This document shows positions 18,598 through 27,510 of a stretch of DNA of 35,603 bases, in pieces. Position numbers and translations under genes: made by a program. This DNA comes from Thauera sp. (GTDB lineage Bacteria > Pseudomonadota > Gammaproteobacteria > Burkholderiales > Rhodocyclaceae). The stretch spans positions 1-35,603 of the forward strand of contig JANJTU010000304.1 in NCBI GenBank assembly GCA_024710965.1, in the 5' to 3' direction. Position 1 is the stretch's first letter; every line of letters begins with the position of its first letter. Below the pieces are notes generated by a model, which saw only the letters and a list, made by a program, of their open reading frames with translations, was not told the DNA's origin and made no database searches.

Positions 18598-19182
18598 ATG
18601 GTGATCGAACGCGACAGCCTGCTGAGCCTCGAGGCGTATGCCCGCCAGCGCGCGCAGTTTCGCGCCGAGGTGATCGCGCACAAGAAGCTGCGCACCCTGG
18701 CGGTGGGGCCGCATGTGACGCTGCTGTTCGAGGACGAGCTGACGATCCGCTACCAGGTCCAGGAGATGCTGCGCATCGAGCGCATCTTCGAGGAGGCCGG
18801 CATCGACGACGAGCTCGAGGCCTACAATCCGCTCGTGCCTGACGGCCAGAACTGGAAGGCGACGATGCTGATCGAGTTTCCGGACGAGGCCGAGCGGCAT
18901 CAGTGGCTGGGTCGCCTGATCGGGGTCGAGGATCGGGTGTGGGTGCGCGTGGCCGGCTTCGAGCCGGTGTTCGCCATTGCGGACGAGGATCTGGAGCGGG
19001 AGAATGAGGCCAAGACGTCGTCGGTGCACTTCCTGCGCTTCGAACTCGGTGCCGGGCGGGTGGCGGCGCTGAAGTCCGGCGCCGCGCTGGCCGTCGGTAT
19101 CGATCACCCCGCGTATGCGGCGGTCGTCGAGCCGGTGCCCGAACCGATCCGAACCTCGCTCTGTGGAGATTTGCGCGTTTGA
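18598..19182 (+). CDS. DUF3501 family protein
   Basis: A 194-residue soluble protein of the DUF3501 family, recognised by its start (MVIERDSLLSLEAYARQR), the segment GPHVTLLFEDELTIRYQVQEMLRIERIFE and its place directly after the Fe-S/CCG protein. No signal peptide, membrane segment or metal-binding cysteine cluster is seen; the lone Cys is near the C-terminus. It starts 2 bp after the preceding stop behind GGAGGAG, so it is tightly coupled. To my knowledge the family has no established function, but repeated linkage with rubrerythrin and the Fe-S protein suggests a part in assembling or gating that system. Confidence 0.85.
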   Translation: MVIERDSLLSLEAYARQRAQFRAEVIAHKKLRTLAVGPHVTLLFEDELTIRYQVQEMLRIERIFEEAGIDDELEAYNPLVPDGQNWKATMLIEFPDEAERHQWLGRLIGVEDRVWVRVAGFEPVFAIADEDLERENEAKTSSVHFLRFELGAGRVAALKSGAALAVGIDHPAYAAVVEPVPEPIRTSLCGDLRV

Positions 19183-19712
19183 ATTCGCTATTGCGTTGCA
19201 TGATCCGCGGGGGCCTTGTGGCCCTCGCATGTTTTTCGGGAACGGTTGCGGCTGGCCTGCTGGTGGATGCCGACCCCGACTGGAAGGAGGGCGAAGTCGT
19301 CATGCCCCCGCCGGTCGAGGAGTCCCGCCTGCGGAGCTTCTTCGTCAGCAGCGCCTCGCCGAACCGGTTCTTCGTCGATGAAGGCAGCGTCAGCGTCGGC
19401 GCGGACGGCGTGGTGCGCTACGTGCTGGTCGTGCGCACCCCGGGCGGGGCGGAGAATGTGACCTTCGAGGGCATCCGCTGTACGACCGGTGAACGGCGCA
19501 TCTACGCCAGCGGCCGCAAGGGCGGCGAGTGGGTGGCGATGAAGCGCAGCGAATGGCAGCCGATCGGCGACAACGCCTACAACCGCCCGCGGGCGGCGCT
19601 TGCCTACGAATATTTCTGCGACGGTCCTGCGGCGCCGCGCAGTCGCGAGCAGGCGTTGCGCCTGCTGCAGAGCCGGCGCGATCCGACCAACCCCCTTGGA
19701 GTTCGCCAATGA
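19179..19712 (+). CDS. CNP1-like family exported protein
   Basis: A 177-residue protein with an N-terminal signal sequence (hydrophobic [16 protein letters not shown]) and a mature domain resembling the CNP1-like family (named from a cryptic neisserial protein), including [41 protein letters not shown] and [10 protein letters not shown]. The two mature-domain cysteines (in IRCTT and YFCDG) could form a disulfide. The start is uncertain: TTG 19179-19181, overlapping the DUF3501 stop as TTGA with GGAG ten bases upstream, or ATG 19200 without a ribosome site. I prefer TTG. It overlaps coq7 by 4 bp. Function unknown; periplasmic location predicted. Confidence 0.82.
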   Translation: MNSLLRCMIRGGLVALACFSGTVAAGLLVDADPDWKEGEVVMPPPVEESRLRSFFVSSASPNRFFVDEGSVSVGADGVVRYVLVVRTPGGAENVTFEGIRCTTGERRIYASGRKGGEWVAMKRSEWQPIGDNAYNRPRAALAYEYFCDGPAAPRSREQALRLLQSRRDPTNPLGVRQ

Positions 19713-20329
19713 TCGATCGGGCCATCATGGAATTCGACCGGGCCTTGCGCACCGTCTTCGCCCCGGCGCGCAGCGTGCGGCCGGTGCCGGGCAACGACAT
19801 CCCGGACGCGGTCATGGACGATGCGGAGCGGCGTCACGCAGCGGCGCTGATGCGTGTCAACCATGTCGGCGAGATCTGTGCTCAGGCCCTGTACCAGGGG
19901 CAGGCGATGATGTCGCGCGACGATTCGATCCGCCAGACCTTGCGCCACGCCTCCGAGGAGGAGACCGAGCACCTCGCCTGGACCGAGCAGCGCATCGCCG
20001 AACTGGGCGGGCGCAAGAGCCTGCTCAATCCGCTCTGGTACGGCGGTGCGCTCGCGATCGGCCTGACCGCCGGCCGGTTCGGCGAGCGCTGGAATCTCGG
20101 CTTCCTGGCCGAGACCGAGCGCCAGGTCGAGAATCACCTGAGCGGCCATCTCGAGAGCCTGCCCGGCGCCGATCACAAGTCGCGTGCAATCGTCTCGCAG
20201 ATGAAGGCGGACGAGGCCGAGCATGCGGCGACCGCGCGGCGCCTGGGCGCGCAGGAGCTCCCGGCGCCGGTGAAGGAGGTCATGCGGCTGGCCGCCAAGC
20301 TGATGACGACGGTGACCTACCGTATCTGA
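19709..20329 (+). CDS. coq7: Coq7, demethoxyubiquinone (DMQ) hydroxylase
   Basis: A 206-residue diiron hydroxylase performing the penultimate ring hydroxylation in ubiquinone synthesis. It replaces UbiF in many betaproteobacteria. The diiron ligands are in [24 protein letters not shown] (ExxH), ETERQVENH and ADEAEHA (ExxH), and the hydrophobic [14 protein letters not shown] segment supports membrane association. ATG 19709 overlaps the preceding stop as ATGA with TTGGAG upstream. It is the last gene of the rubrerythrin operon; Coq7 itself belongs to the ferritin-like fold. The protein is complete and ends in TVTYRI as the family does. Confidence 0.96.
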   Translation: MIDRAIMEFDRALRTVFAPARSVRPVPGNDIPDAVMDDAERRHAAALMRVNHVGEICAQALYQGQAMMSRDDSIRQTLRHASEEETEHLAWTEQRIAELGGRKSLLNPLWYGGALAIGLTAGRFGERWNLGFLAETERQVENHLSGHLESLPGADHKSRAIVSQMKADEAEHAATARRLGAQELPAPVKEVMRLAAKLMTTVTYRI

Positions 20330-20354
20330 TCCCGGCGCCGGCAGGGGCTGGCCT

Positions 20355-20774
20355 TCAGTCCGCCTCGACGAGCTCGCATTCGTGGGTGATCTCGGCGGTC
20401 TTGCCGAGCATGATCGAGGCCGAGCAGTATTTTTCCGCCGACAGGTGGATCGCCCGCTCGACGGCCTCGCGCTTCAACTGCTTGCCGGTCACCGTGTAGA
20501 TGAAGCGGATGCGGGTGAAGATCTTGGGGTCGGTCTCGGCGCGATCGGCCTCGAGCCGCACGGTGCAGCCGCGCACGTCGTGGCGGCCGCGCTTCAGGAT
20601 CAGAACCACGTCGAAGGCGGTGCATCCGCCCGCGCCCGCCAGCAGTAGTTCCATCGGCCGTGGCGCCAGGTTGCGCCCCCCGGCTTCCGGCGCGCCGTCC
20701 ATGGCAACGAGGTGGCCGGTGCCGGTTTCGGCGATGAAGCTCATGCCGTCAATCCACTTGATGGTGCATTCCAT
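20355..20774 (-). CDS. OsmC/YhfA-family protein
   Basis: A 139-residue OsmC-fold protein. The paired cysteines of the family are at Cys51 (AGAGGCTAFDVV) and Cys117 (EKYCSASIML). Length and motif context fit the YhfA branch rather than Ohr. OsmC/Ohr proteins reduce organic peroxides through this cysteine pair; the substrate of YhfA-type members is less clear. ATG 20774 is preceded by AGGAGA at a good distance. A TAGAAT on the minus strand (20833-20838) is a possible -10. It is convergent with coq7, so two peroxide-related transcripts meet here. Confidence 0.92.
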   Translation of the reverse strand: MECTIKWIDGMSFIAETGTGHLVAMDGAPEAGGRNLAPRPMELLLAGAGGCTAFDVVLILKRGRHDVRGCTVRLEADRAETDPKIFTRIRFIYTVTGKQLKREAVERAIHLSAEKYCSASIMLGKTAEITHECELVEAD

Positions 20775-20838
20775 CTTCAAGGTCTCCTGTAGGGCGCTGT
20801 CCGTATGTTCTGCGGTCGATGCAGTGGCGCGGATTCTA

Positions 20839-21105
20839 CCGGAGTCCGGACGGGCCGCTGCCGCGCGTCGGAGTTCTTCCGGTAGGGGACTTGGAGGTGG
20901 GCGCGGGGAATCCTTCAGGTACAATACGGGGGCGTATTCGTGCGTCGCAGCATGTCGATGCTAAACTCATACATTGCCGTCCGCTTCGCAGTCCGGAGCA
21001 GGCGCCCGTGGCCGGTAAAATTTGATATAAAACAAATGCGTGCGGCAAGATAAGCGACGCTTATCATCAAATCAAAACATTTATAGTGCAATGCACAAAA
21101 AATGC
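20839..21105. other. Non-coding stretch with several inverted repeats
   Basis: No coding sequence is supported between the OsmC promoter region and the small RNA promoter. It holds AATACG/CGTATT (20923-20928 / 20933-20938, 4-base loop), a perfect 17-bp palindrome GATAAGCG-A-CGCTTATC (21049-21065) and GTGCA-A-TGCAC (21086-21096). From 21017 to 21105 it is strikingly AT-rich for this genome, resembling an upstream promoter region with A/T tracts. The palindromes are candidate operators for the small RNA gene. Confidence 0.6.
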
Positions 21106-21134
21106 TTGTGGTGACGCGCTCGTTTCCGCATAAT
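21106..21134 (+). promoter_or_regulatory. Sigma-70 promoter of the small RNA
   Basis: TTGTGG (21106-21111), 17-bp spacer, CATAAT (21129-21134; 5 of 6 to TATAAT), preceded by AT-rich DNA. Transcription would start near 21141. No open reading frame follows before a strong terminator. Confidence 0.7.
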
Positions 21135-21140
21135 TCGCCT

Positions 21141-21250
21141 CAGTCGGATCGCTGACGCGGCAACAACGACGCGCCGATCCAAATGGTGTCTCCTCCACCC
21201 TCCTCCTTTGGTGTGGATTTAACGCAGTCCTCGCGGACTGCGTTTTTTTT
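21141..21250 (+). ncRNA. Candidate anti-Shine-Dalgarno small RNA upstream of rplM
   Basis: About 110 nt from a promoter (21106-21134) to an intrinsic terminator (21221-21250). Hairpin 1: GGATCG/CGATCC (21146-21151 / 21175-21180). Centre: nested stem CCAAA/TTTGG (21179-21183 / 21207-21211) and GGTG/CACC (21185-21188 / 21196-21199), exposing TCTCCTC in the loop and CTCCTCC on one side. CCTCCTTT at 21202-21209 copies the 3' tail of 16S rRNA. Hairpin 3 is the terminator. The RNA could therefore pair with ribosome-binding sites. From memory, a betaproteobacterial toxic small RNA family with anti-SD segments exists and this may be a member; I could not check. The 5' end is inferred. Confidence 0.7.
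21221..21250 (+). terminator. Intrinsic terminator of the small RNA
   Basis: Perfect 10-bp stem AACGCAGTCC / GGACTGCGTT (21221-21230 / 21235-21244), TCGC tetraloop, then eight T (21243-21250). One of the strongest terminators in the window. It isolates the small RNA from rplM, which has its own promoter downstream. Confidence 0.93.
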
Positions 21251-21277
21251 GCCTGTAGCGCCCGCGTGTGCGATTAT

Positions 21278-21307
21278 TTGACACGTGGGCGGTGTTCGCT
21301 TTAGCAT
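21278..21307 (+). promoter_or_regulatory. rplM-rpsI promoter
   Basis: Perfect -35 TTGACA (21278-21283), 18-bp spacer, -10 TAGCAT (21302-21307; 4 of 6). Expected start near 21314 gives a leader of about 50 nt before rplM. Confidence 0.7.
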
Positions 21308-21364
21308 TGCGAGCTTTCCGTTTGACGGCCAGCTTACCGGGCCTGACAAAAATCGAGGTTTTAA

Positions 21365-21793
21365 ATGAAGACGTTTTCTGCCAAGCCGCACGAGGTCAAG
21401 CGCGACTGGTTCGTTGTCGACGGCACGGACAAGGTGCTTGGCCGTCTTGCCGCCGAAGTCGCCCGCCGTCTGCGCGGCAAGCACAAGGCCATCTATACCC
21501 CGCACGTTGATACCGGCGACTTCATCGTCGTGGTGAACGTCGAAAAGCTGCGCGTGACCGGTAACAAGGCGCTGGACAAGAAATACTATCGCCACTCCGG
21601 CTACCCGGGCGGCATCTACGAGACCAACTTCACCAAGCTCCAGCAGCGCTTCCCCGAGCGTGTCCTGGAGAAGGCCGTGAAGGGCATGCTGCCGAAGGGT
21701 CCGCTGGGTTACGCCATGCTGAAGAAGCTGAAGTGCTACGCGGGTCCGTCGCATCCGCATACCGCCCAGCAGCCCCAAGTTCTCGAGATCTGA
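21365..21793 (+). CDS. rplM: 50S ribosomal protein L13
   Basis: A 142-residue protein, the normal length for L13. It begins [36 protein letters not shown] and contains [20 protein letters not shown] and [16 protein letters not shown], all conserved L13 segments. It is an early-assembly 50S protein. It forms the usual two-gene operon with rpsI, which follows after 13 bp, driven by the promoter at 21278-21307. Confidence 0.99.
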   Translation: MKTFSAKPHEVKRDWFVVDGTDKVLGRLAAEVARRLRGKHKAIYTPHVDTGDFIVVVNVEKLRVTGNKALDKKYYRHSGYPGGIYETNFTKLQQRFPERVLEKAVKGMLPKGPLGYAMLKKLKCYAGPSHPHTAQQPQVLEI

Positions 21794-21806
21794 CAGGAGC
21801 CGATAA

Positions 21807-22199
21807 ATGGCTGTGACTTACAACTACGGAACCGGCCGCCGCAAGACCGCGGTTGCCCGTGTGTTCATCAAGCCGGGCACCGGCAACATCGTCGTCAATG
21901 GCAAGCCGGTTGACGAGTTCTTCTCCCGCGAGACCGGCCGCATGATCGTGCGTCAGCCGCTGGTGCTCACCGGCAATGAGGGGCGCTTCGACATCATGGT
22001 CAACGTCACCGGTGGTGGCGAATCCGGCCAGGCGGGTGCTGTGCGCCATGGCATCACCCGTGCGCTGATCGATTACAGTGCCGAGTTGAAGGGCGATCTG
22101 CGTGCCGCCGGTTTCGTGACCCGCGACGCCCGCGAAGTCGAACGGAAGAAGGTCGGTCTGCGCAAGGCGCGCCGTCGCAAGCAGTTCTCCAAGCGCTGA
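21807..22199 (+). CDS. rpsI: 30S ribosomal protein S9
   Basis: A 130-residue protein with the S9 signatures [15 protein letters not shown] and [19 protein letters not shown], ending in the basic tail RRKQFSKR that reaches into the ribosomal P site. It follows rplM with an AGGAG ribosome site (around 21795) and is followed by a clear terminator. Confidence 0.99.
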   Translation: MAVTYNYGTGRRKTAVARVFIKPGTGNIVVNGKPVDEFFSRETGRMIVRQPLVLTGNEGRFDIMVNVTGGGESGQAGAVRHGITRALIDYSAELKGDLRAAGFVTRDAREVERKKVGLRKARRRKQFSKR

Positions 22200-22223
22200 T
22201 CGGCGCCCGAGTCTGTCGCAGGA

Positions 22224-22245
22224 GCCGCCCCTCGGGCGGCTTTTT
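22224..22245 (+). terminator. Terminator after rpsI
   Basis: Perfect 7-bp GC stem GCCGCCC / GGGCGGC (22224-22230 / 22234-22240), 3-base loop, then five T. Confidence 0.92.
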
Positions 22246-22383
22246 GCGTTCTGGGTGTGGCGGGCCTCGGGTGCAAGGCGCGGAGAGGATTCCGGGGCGA
22301 CGCTCGCAGTCCAGTGCGCGCTGCGTTTGGTGGGCAAGGATGCGATAATTCGCGCCAGGTCTTGTCTGCAGCGAGGAAGGAAG

Positions 22384-23412
22384 ATGATCAAGGTTGGAGT
22401 CGTCGGCGGTACCGGATACACGGGAGTGGAGCTGTTGCGTCTGTTGTCGCGTCACCCGCGCGTGGAGCTGGCCGCCATCACGTCGCGCGGCGAGGCAGGG
22501 ATGCCGGTCGCGGACATGTTCCCGAGTCTGCGCCGCCGCGTCGGCCTCAAGTTCGTGACGCCGCAGGACGCGCAGCTCGAGCGCTGCGACGTGGTGTTCT
22601 TCGCCACGCCGAACGGCATCGCCATGCAGCAGGCGGCTGAACTGGTGGCTGCAGGTGTGCGCGTGATCGATCTCGCCGCCGACTTCCGGATTCGCGATGT
22701 TGCCGAGTGGGAGAAGTGGTACGGCATGAAGCATGCGGCGCCGGAGCTCGTCGCCGAGGCGGTGTATGGCCTGCCGGAGGTGAATCGGGCGCAGATCCGC
22801 GGTGCGCGCGTGCTCGCCAATCCCGGCTGCTATCCGACGGCTGTGCAGCTGGGCTTCTTGCCGCTTGTCGAGGCGGGGCTGATCGATCCGGATCATCTGA
22901 TTGCCGATGCCAAATCCGGCGTGTCCGGCGCCGGACGCAAGGCGGAGGTGCATACCCTGCTGCCCGAGGCGGCGGATAGCTTCAAGGCCTACGGCGTGCC
23001 GGGTCATCGGCACCTGCCCGAAATTCGCCAGGGCTTGGCTCTGGCTGCGGGGAAGGCGGTGGGCCTGACCTTCGTGCCACATCTGACGCCGATGATCCGT
23101 GGCATTCATGCCACGCTCTACGGCCGGCTCAACAAGGATGTCGATCTGCAGGCGTTGTACGAGAAGCGTTATGAAGGCGAGGCCTTCGTGGACGTGATGC
23201 CTGCCGGCAGCCATCCCGAGACGCGCTCGGTGCGCGCGTCGAACATGTGCCGCATTGCGGTGCACCGGCCGCAGGGCGGAGACACGGTGGTCGTGCTGTC
23301 CGTGATCGACAATCTCGTGAAGGGGGCTGCCGGTCAGGCGGTGCAGAACCTCAACATCATGTTCGGCTTCGACGAGGAAGCCGGCCTGGATATCGTCCCG
23401 GTCAGCCCGTGA
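22384..23412 (+). CDS. argC: ArgC, N-acetyl-gamma-glutamyl-phosphate reductase
   Basis: A 342-residue enzyme of arginine synthesis that reduces N-acetylglutamyl phosphate to the semialdehyde with NADPH. The nucleotide-binding loop [17 protein letters not shown] is at the N-terminus and catalytic Cys149 lies in [11 protein letters not shown]. The HLPEI segment and [20 protein letters not shown] at the C-terminus are typical. ATG 22384 follows GAGGAAG; the open frame upstream crosses the rpsI terminator and is not coding. A GATAAT at 22344-22349 is a likely -10, with no clear -35. erpA follows 90 bp downstream. Confidence 0.98.
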   Translation: MIKVGVVGGTGYTGVELLRLLSRHPRVELAAITSRGEAGMPVADMFPSLRRRVGLKFVTPQDAQLERCDVVFFATPNGIAMQQAAELVAAGVRVIDLAADFRIRDVAEWEKWYGMKHAAPELVAEAVYGLPEVNRAQIRGARVLANPGCYPTAVQLGFLPLVEAGLIDPDHLIADAKSGVSGAGRKAEVHTLLPEAADSFKAYGVPGHRHLPEIRQGLALAAGKAVGLTFVPHLTPMIRGIHATLYGRLNKDVDLQALYEKRYEGEAFVDVMPAGSHPETRSVRASNMCRIAVHRPQGGDTVVVLSVIDNLVKGAAGQAVQNLNIMFGFDEEAGLDIVPVSP

Positions 23413-23502
23413 CGGGAACCAGGCGGACGAACAACGATCCTATTTTGACGATTTGCCAGCGGAAGCGCATCATCCGCAGCATGCCCCCACAGAGGAGAAT
23501 CC

Positions 23503-23853
23503 ATGAGCGCAGAAGTCGAAACCCCTGACATCCTGGTCTTTACCGACAGCGCAGCGAACAAGGTTCGCGAACTGATCGAAGAGGAAGGCAATCCTGAGCT
23601 CAAGCTGCGCGTCTTCGTGACGGGCGGCGGCTGCTCCGGCTTCCAGTACGGCTTCACCTTCGACGAGGAGGTGAACGAGGATGACACGACCTACGAGAAG
23701 AATGGTGTGATGTTGCTGATCGATCCGATGAGCTACCAGTACCTGGTCGGCGCCGAGATCGATTACACCGAAGGTCTCGAGGGGTCGCAGTTCGTGATTC
23801 GCAATCCGAACGCGAACAGCACCTGCGGCTGCGGGTCGTCCTTCTCGGCCTGA
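23503..23853 (+). CDS. erpA: ErpA, A-type iron-sulfur carrier
   Basis: A 116-residue A-type carrier with the three conserved cysteines: Cys44 ([12 protein letters not shown]), Cys108 and Cys110 ([11 protein letters not shown]). The length and [16 protein letters not shown]-type segment (here [13 protein letters not shown]) fit ErpA more than IscA. It carries [2Fe-2S]/[4Fe-4S] clusters to apo-proteins in the cytosol. An AGAGGAGA ribosome site precedes ATG 23503. The gene is closed by a bidirectional terminator at 23874. Confidence 0.96.
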   Translation: MSAEVETPDILVFTDSAANKVRELIEEEGNPELKLRVFVTGGGCSGFQYGFTFDEEVNEDDTTYEKNGVMLLIDPMSYQYLVGAEIDYTEGLEGSQFVIRNPNANSTCGCGSSFSA

Positions 23854-23873
23854 CGCATTGCTGCGGCAATGAA

Positions 23874-23901
23874 AACGGGGCGCTTCGGCGCCCCGTTCGT
23901 T
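23874..23901. terminator. Bidirectional terminator between erpA and the M23 peptidase gene
   Basis: Perfect 10-bp stem AACGGGGCGC / GCGCCCCGTT (23874-23883 / 23888-23897) with TTCG loop. A short T-run follows on the plus strand and TTTT on the minus strand, serving both convergent genes. Confidence 0.88.
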
Positions 23902-23931
23902 TTATGGCTCGCCGGCCCTATCGAGGGCGGT

Positions 23932-25257
23932 TCAGTTTGCGCTTGCCAGTTCGTAGTTCAGCAGGGCAAAGCGTTCGCGGAGGGGGGCGGTTTCGCGCCT
24001 GAAGACGGCCAGTTCGCGCGCATCCAAGGGGTTCGCCATCGGCAGCGCGACCCGCATCGGATCCTGCGGGCGATCATCGATGCGCACTTCGTAGTGCAGG
24101 TGTGGGCCGGTCGACCAGCCAGTAGAGCCGACGTAGCCGATGATGTCGCCCTGGCTGATGGTCTGGCCCTTCTTCAGTCCGCGGGCAAAGCCGTTGAGGT
24201 GGGCGTAGGCCGTCGAGATGTTGCCGCGATGGCGGAGGACGACGATATTGCCGTAGCCGCGCTGGGTGGCAGCAAACTCCACCGTGCCGTCCGAGGTGGC
24301 CTTGACCGGCGTGCCCCTTGGCGCGGCGAAGTCGACGCCATTGTGGCTGCGCCAACTGTTGTGAATCGGGTGCAGGCGGCGACCGAAGCTGGAGCTCACG
24401 CGCGAGAACTCGAGCGGCGAGCGCAGGAAGCCTTGGCGCAGGCTGCGGCCGTCGTCGGTGTAATACTGGTCCTTGCCGCCCGTGGTGCGATAGAGCACGA
24501 CCGCGTGGCGCTTGCCCTGGTTGATGAACTCTGCAGCCAGGATGCGGCCGGCGCGCACCGGGTTGCCCTGCTCGTAGACCATCTCGTAGATGACGTTGAA
24601 GCGGTCTTCCTTGCGCAAGTCGCTGTGAAAGTCGATCTCGGTGCCGAAGATCTCGGCCATCTGCGTGGCGACGTTGTCGGGCACGCCGGCGGCGTCGGTG
24701 GCGCCGAACAGCGAATGCTCGACCACGCCCGAGCGCATCTCCACCATCGTGACCTGCGCGTCGTCCTGAGTCTCGCGCAACTGCAGCGCGTCGGCCTCGC
24801 CGCGTTCGATCACGACGCGGTTGCCGCTGTTGCCGATGGGCAGGCTGAGCGAGTTCAGGCGGCCGTCGGGGCGCACGACGGCAGTAACCGAGCGTCCCGC
24901 CCGCAACTGGCGGATCGCCTGCTTGCCCTCGTCGGCAGTGGACAGGTACGCAAGTGCGTCGCCATCCTCGATGCCGAGGCGGCTGAAGATCGACGGCAGC
25001 GTGTCGCCAGCCTGGATGCGTGCGCTATGGACAAAGGGCAGGTCACTGGCCGGCTCCGCCGTTGCTGCGGGGGGCGGCAGCGTTTCGACGACGCGTTCGA
25101 AGCGGATGCCCGCCGTATCGGTGTGCGGCGCCACGGCGGTCGCCGCGACGACTCCCATCAGCGACACGCCGGCGACGCCGGCGAGCAGCCAGGGGCGCGG
25201 GCGGGTGAGGAGTTGCGCCGGCAGTTCGGCTAGAATTCGGATCTTTCTGGCCAGCAT
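23932..25257 (-). CDS. M23 peptidoglycan endopeptidase, MepM/YebA-like
   Basis: A 441-residue membrane-anchored peptidase. One transmembrane segment near the N-terminus (PWLLAGVAGVSLMGVVAATAVA), a LysM/OapA-like region (IQAGDTLPSIFSRLGI), a central helical domain and a C-terminal LytM/M23 zinc domain. Zinc ligands His305 and Asp309 (SHNGVDFAAPRG) and the HxH pair His386/His388 (GPHLHYEVR) are intact, so it should be active in cutting peptide cross-links during wall growth. ATG 25257 is chosen because it places the transmembrane segment properly; the Shine-Dalgarno is weak. It diverges from tyrS, an order I know from other beta- and gammaproteobacteria. Confidence 0.93.
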   Translation of the reverse strand: MLARKIRILAELPAQLLTRPRPWLLAGVAGVSLMGVVAATAVAPHTDTAGIRFERVVETLPPPAATAEPASDLPFVHSARIQAGDTLPSIFSRLGIEDGDALAYLSTADEGKQAIRQLRAGRSVTAVVRPDGRLNSLSLPIGNSGNRVVIERGEADALQLRETQDDAQVTMVEMRSGVVEHSLFGATDAAGVPDNVATQMAEIFGTEIDFHSDLRKEDRFNVIYEMVYEQGNPVRAGRILAAEFINQGKRHAVVLYRTTGGKDQYYTDDGRSLRQGFLRSPLEFSRVSSSFGRRLHPIHNSWRSHNGVDFAAPRGTPVKATSDGTVEFAATQRGYGNIVVLRHRGNISTAYAHLNGFARGLKKGQTISQGDIIGYVGSTGWSTGPHLHYEVRIDDRPQDPMRVALPMANPLDARELAVFRRETAPLRERFALLNYELASAN

Positions 25258-25345
25258 GAGCTCGATGGGCTTGAATGGGCGAAAAAATTTCGGGGATTCT
25301 ATCAAAGGTTTCCCCTGGTTCGGGAAGGGATTTTGGAGAGATTGA

Positions 25346-26545
25346 ATGAGTGATGTGCAGGCGGCGATCGAGCTGATCAAGCGCGGTGCCGACGCGCTGT
25401 TGATCGAGGCCGAACTGATCGAGAAGCTGAAGAGCGGGCGCCCGCTGCGAGTGAAGGCCGGGTTCGACCCCACCGCGCCCGACCTCCACCTTGGCCACAC
25501 CGTGCTGATCAACAAGCTGCGCCACTTCCAGGAACTCGGGCACCAGATCCTGTTCCTGATCGGCGACTTCACCGGCATGATCGGTGACCCGAGCGGCAAG
25601 AACTCGACCCGCCCGCCCCTGTCGCGCGAGCAGATCCTGGAGAACGCCAGGACCTACCAGGAGCAGGTGTTCAAGATCCTCGACCCGGACCGCACCGAGA
25701 TTTGCTTCAACTCGAGCTGGATGGAGGGGCTCGGCTCGGCCGGCATGATCCGCCTCGCCGCGCAGCAGACCGTGGCGCGCATGCTCGAGCGCGACGACTT
25801 CGCCAAGCGCTACGGCAGCAACCAGCCGATTGCGATCCATGAGTTCCTCTACCCGCTGTGCCAGGGTTACGACTCGGTGGCGATGAAGGCCGACGTCGAG
25901 CTGGGCGGTACCGACCAGCGCTTCAACCTGCTGATGGGCCGCGAACTGCAGAAGCATCACGGGCAGGCGCCACAGTGCGTGGTGATGATGCCGCTGCTCG
26001 AGGGGCTGGATGGCGTCAACAAGATGTCGAAGTCGCTCGGCAACTACATCGGCATCGCCGAGCCGGCAAAGGAGATCTTCGGCAAGACGATGTCGGTGTC
26101 CGACGACCTGATGTGGCGCTATTACGATCTGCTGTCCTTCCGCTCCAGCGCCGAGATTGCCGCGCTGCGTCGCGACGTCGCAGAAGGCCGCAACCCGCGC
26201 GACGTCAAGGTCCTGCTCGCGCAGGAACTGGTCGCCCGCTTCCATGGTGCTGGCGCGGCGGACGAGGCCCTCGCCGACTTCGAGGCCCGTTTCCAGCGCA
26301 ACGCCATTCCCGACGACGTGCCCGAGGTACGCGTGGCGGTCGGCGCCGATGGGCTGCCGTTGTTCCAGGTGCTGAAGCAGGCGGGCCTCACGGGGACGAC
26401 GTCCGAGGCGATGCGCATGATCGAGCAGGGCGCCGTGCGCCTCAACGGGGAGCGGGCCGAGGACAAGGGGCGGGTGCTCGTTGCCGGCGAAACGGTGGTG
26501 CTGCAGGTCGGCAAGCGCAAGTTTGCCTCCGTGGTGCTGGCTTGA
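25346..26545 (+). CDS. tyrS: Tyrosyl-tRNA synthetase
   Basis: A 399-residue class I synthetase. The HIGH-type motif is HLGH at residues 48-51 and the KMSKS loop is exact at residues 226-230. Tyrosine pocket residues lie in [16 protein letters not shown] and in [16 protein letters not shown]. The C-terminal S4-like domain ([26 protein letters not shown]) is present. The form with HLGH belongs to the TyrZ-like type common in proteobacteria. GGAGAG precedes ATG 25346. murI follows by 40 bp, probably co-transcribed. Confidence 0.98.
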   Translation: MSDVQAAIELIKRGADALLIEAELIEKLKSGRPLRVKAGFDPTAPDLHLGHTVLINKLRHFQELGHQILFLIGDFTGMIGDPSGKNSTRPPLSREQILENARTYQEQVFKILDPDRTEICFNSSWMEGLGSAGMIRLAAQQTVARMLERDDFAKRYGSNQPIAIHEFLYPLCQGYDSVAMKADVELGGTDQRFNLLMGRELQKHHGQAPQCVVMMPLLEGLDGVNKMSKSLGNYIGIAEPAKEIFGKTMSVSDDLMWRYYDLLSFRSSAEIAALRRDVAEGRNPRDVKVLLAQELVARFHGAGAADEALADFEARFQRNAIPDDVPEVRVAVGADGLPLFQVLKQAGLTGTTSEAMRMIEQGAVRLNGERAEDKGRVLVAGETVVLQVGKRKFASVVLA

Positions 26546-26585
26546 CGCGGCGCCCCGCGGCGGCCGTGCTCTGCGGAGGCGAGGC

Positions 26586-27398
<813 letters not shown>

Positions 27399-27510
27399 CG
27401 CGGGGCGACGGCTCGTGCGCCAACTGCTTGACGACAAGACAACTGCTCGCGTGATCGGCCGCTGCCGGTGCGGCGCAGCGGCCGGTTTCAGCGACAGCGG
27501 CCGCAGAGGC

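Noticed and set aside
21141-21364. The region ahead of rplM as an L13 autoregulatory leader.
   Set aside because: A strong terminator at 21221-21250 and a separate promoter with perfect TTGACA at 21278 split it from the rplM mRNA, so it is better read as an independent RNA gene.
27457-27483. GGCCGCTG / CAGCGGCC hairpin between murI and sseA as an intrinsic terminator.
   Set aside because: It has a good stem but no T-run on either strand; it may only be fortuitous GC symmetry.
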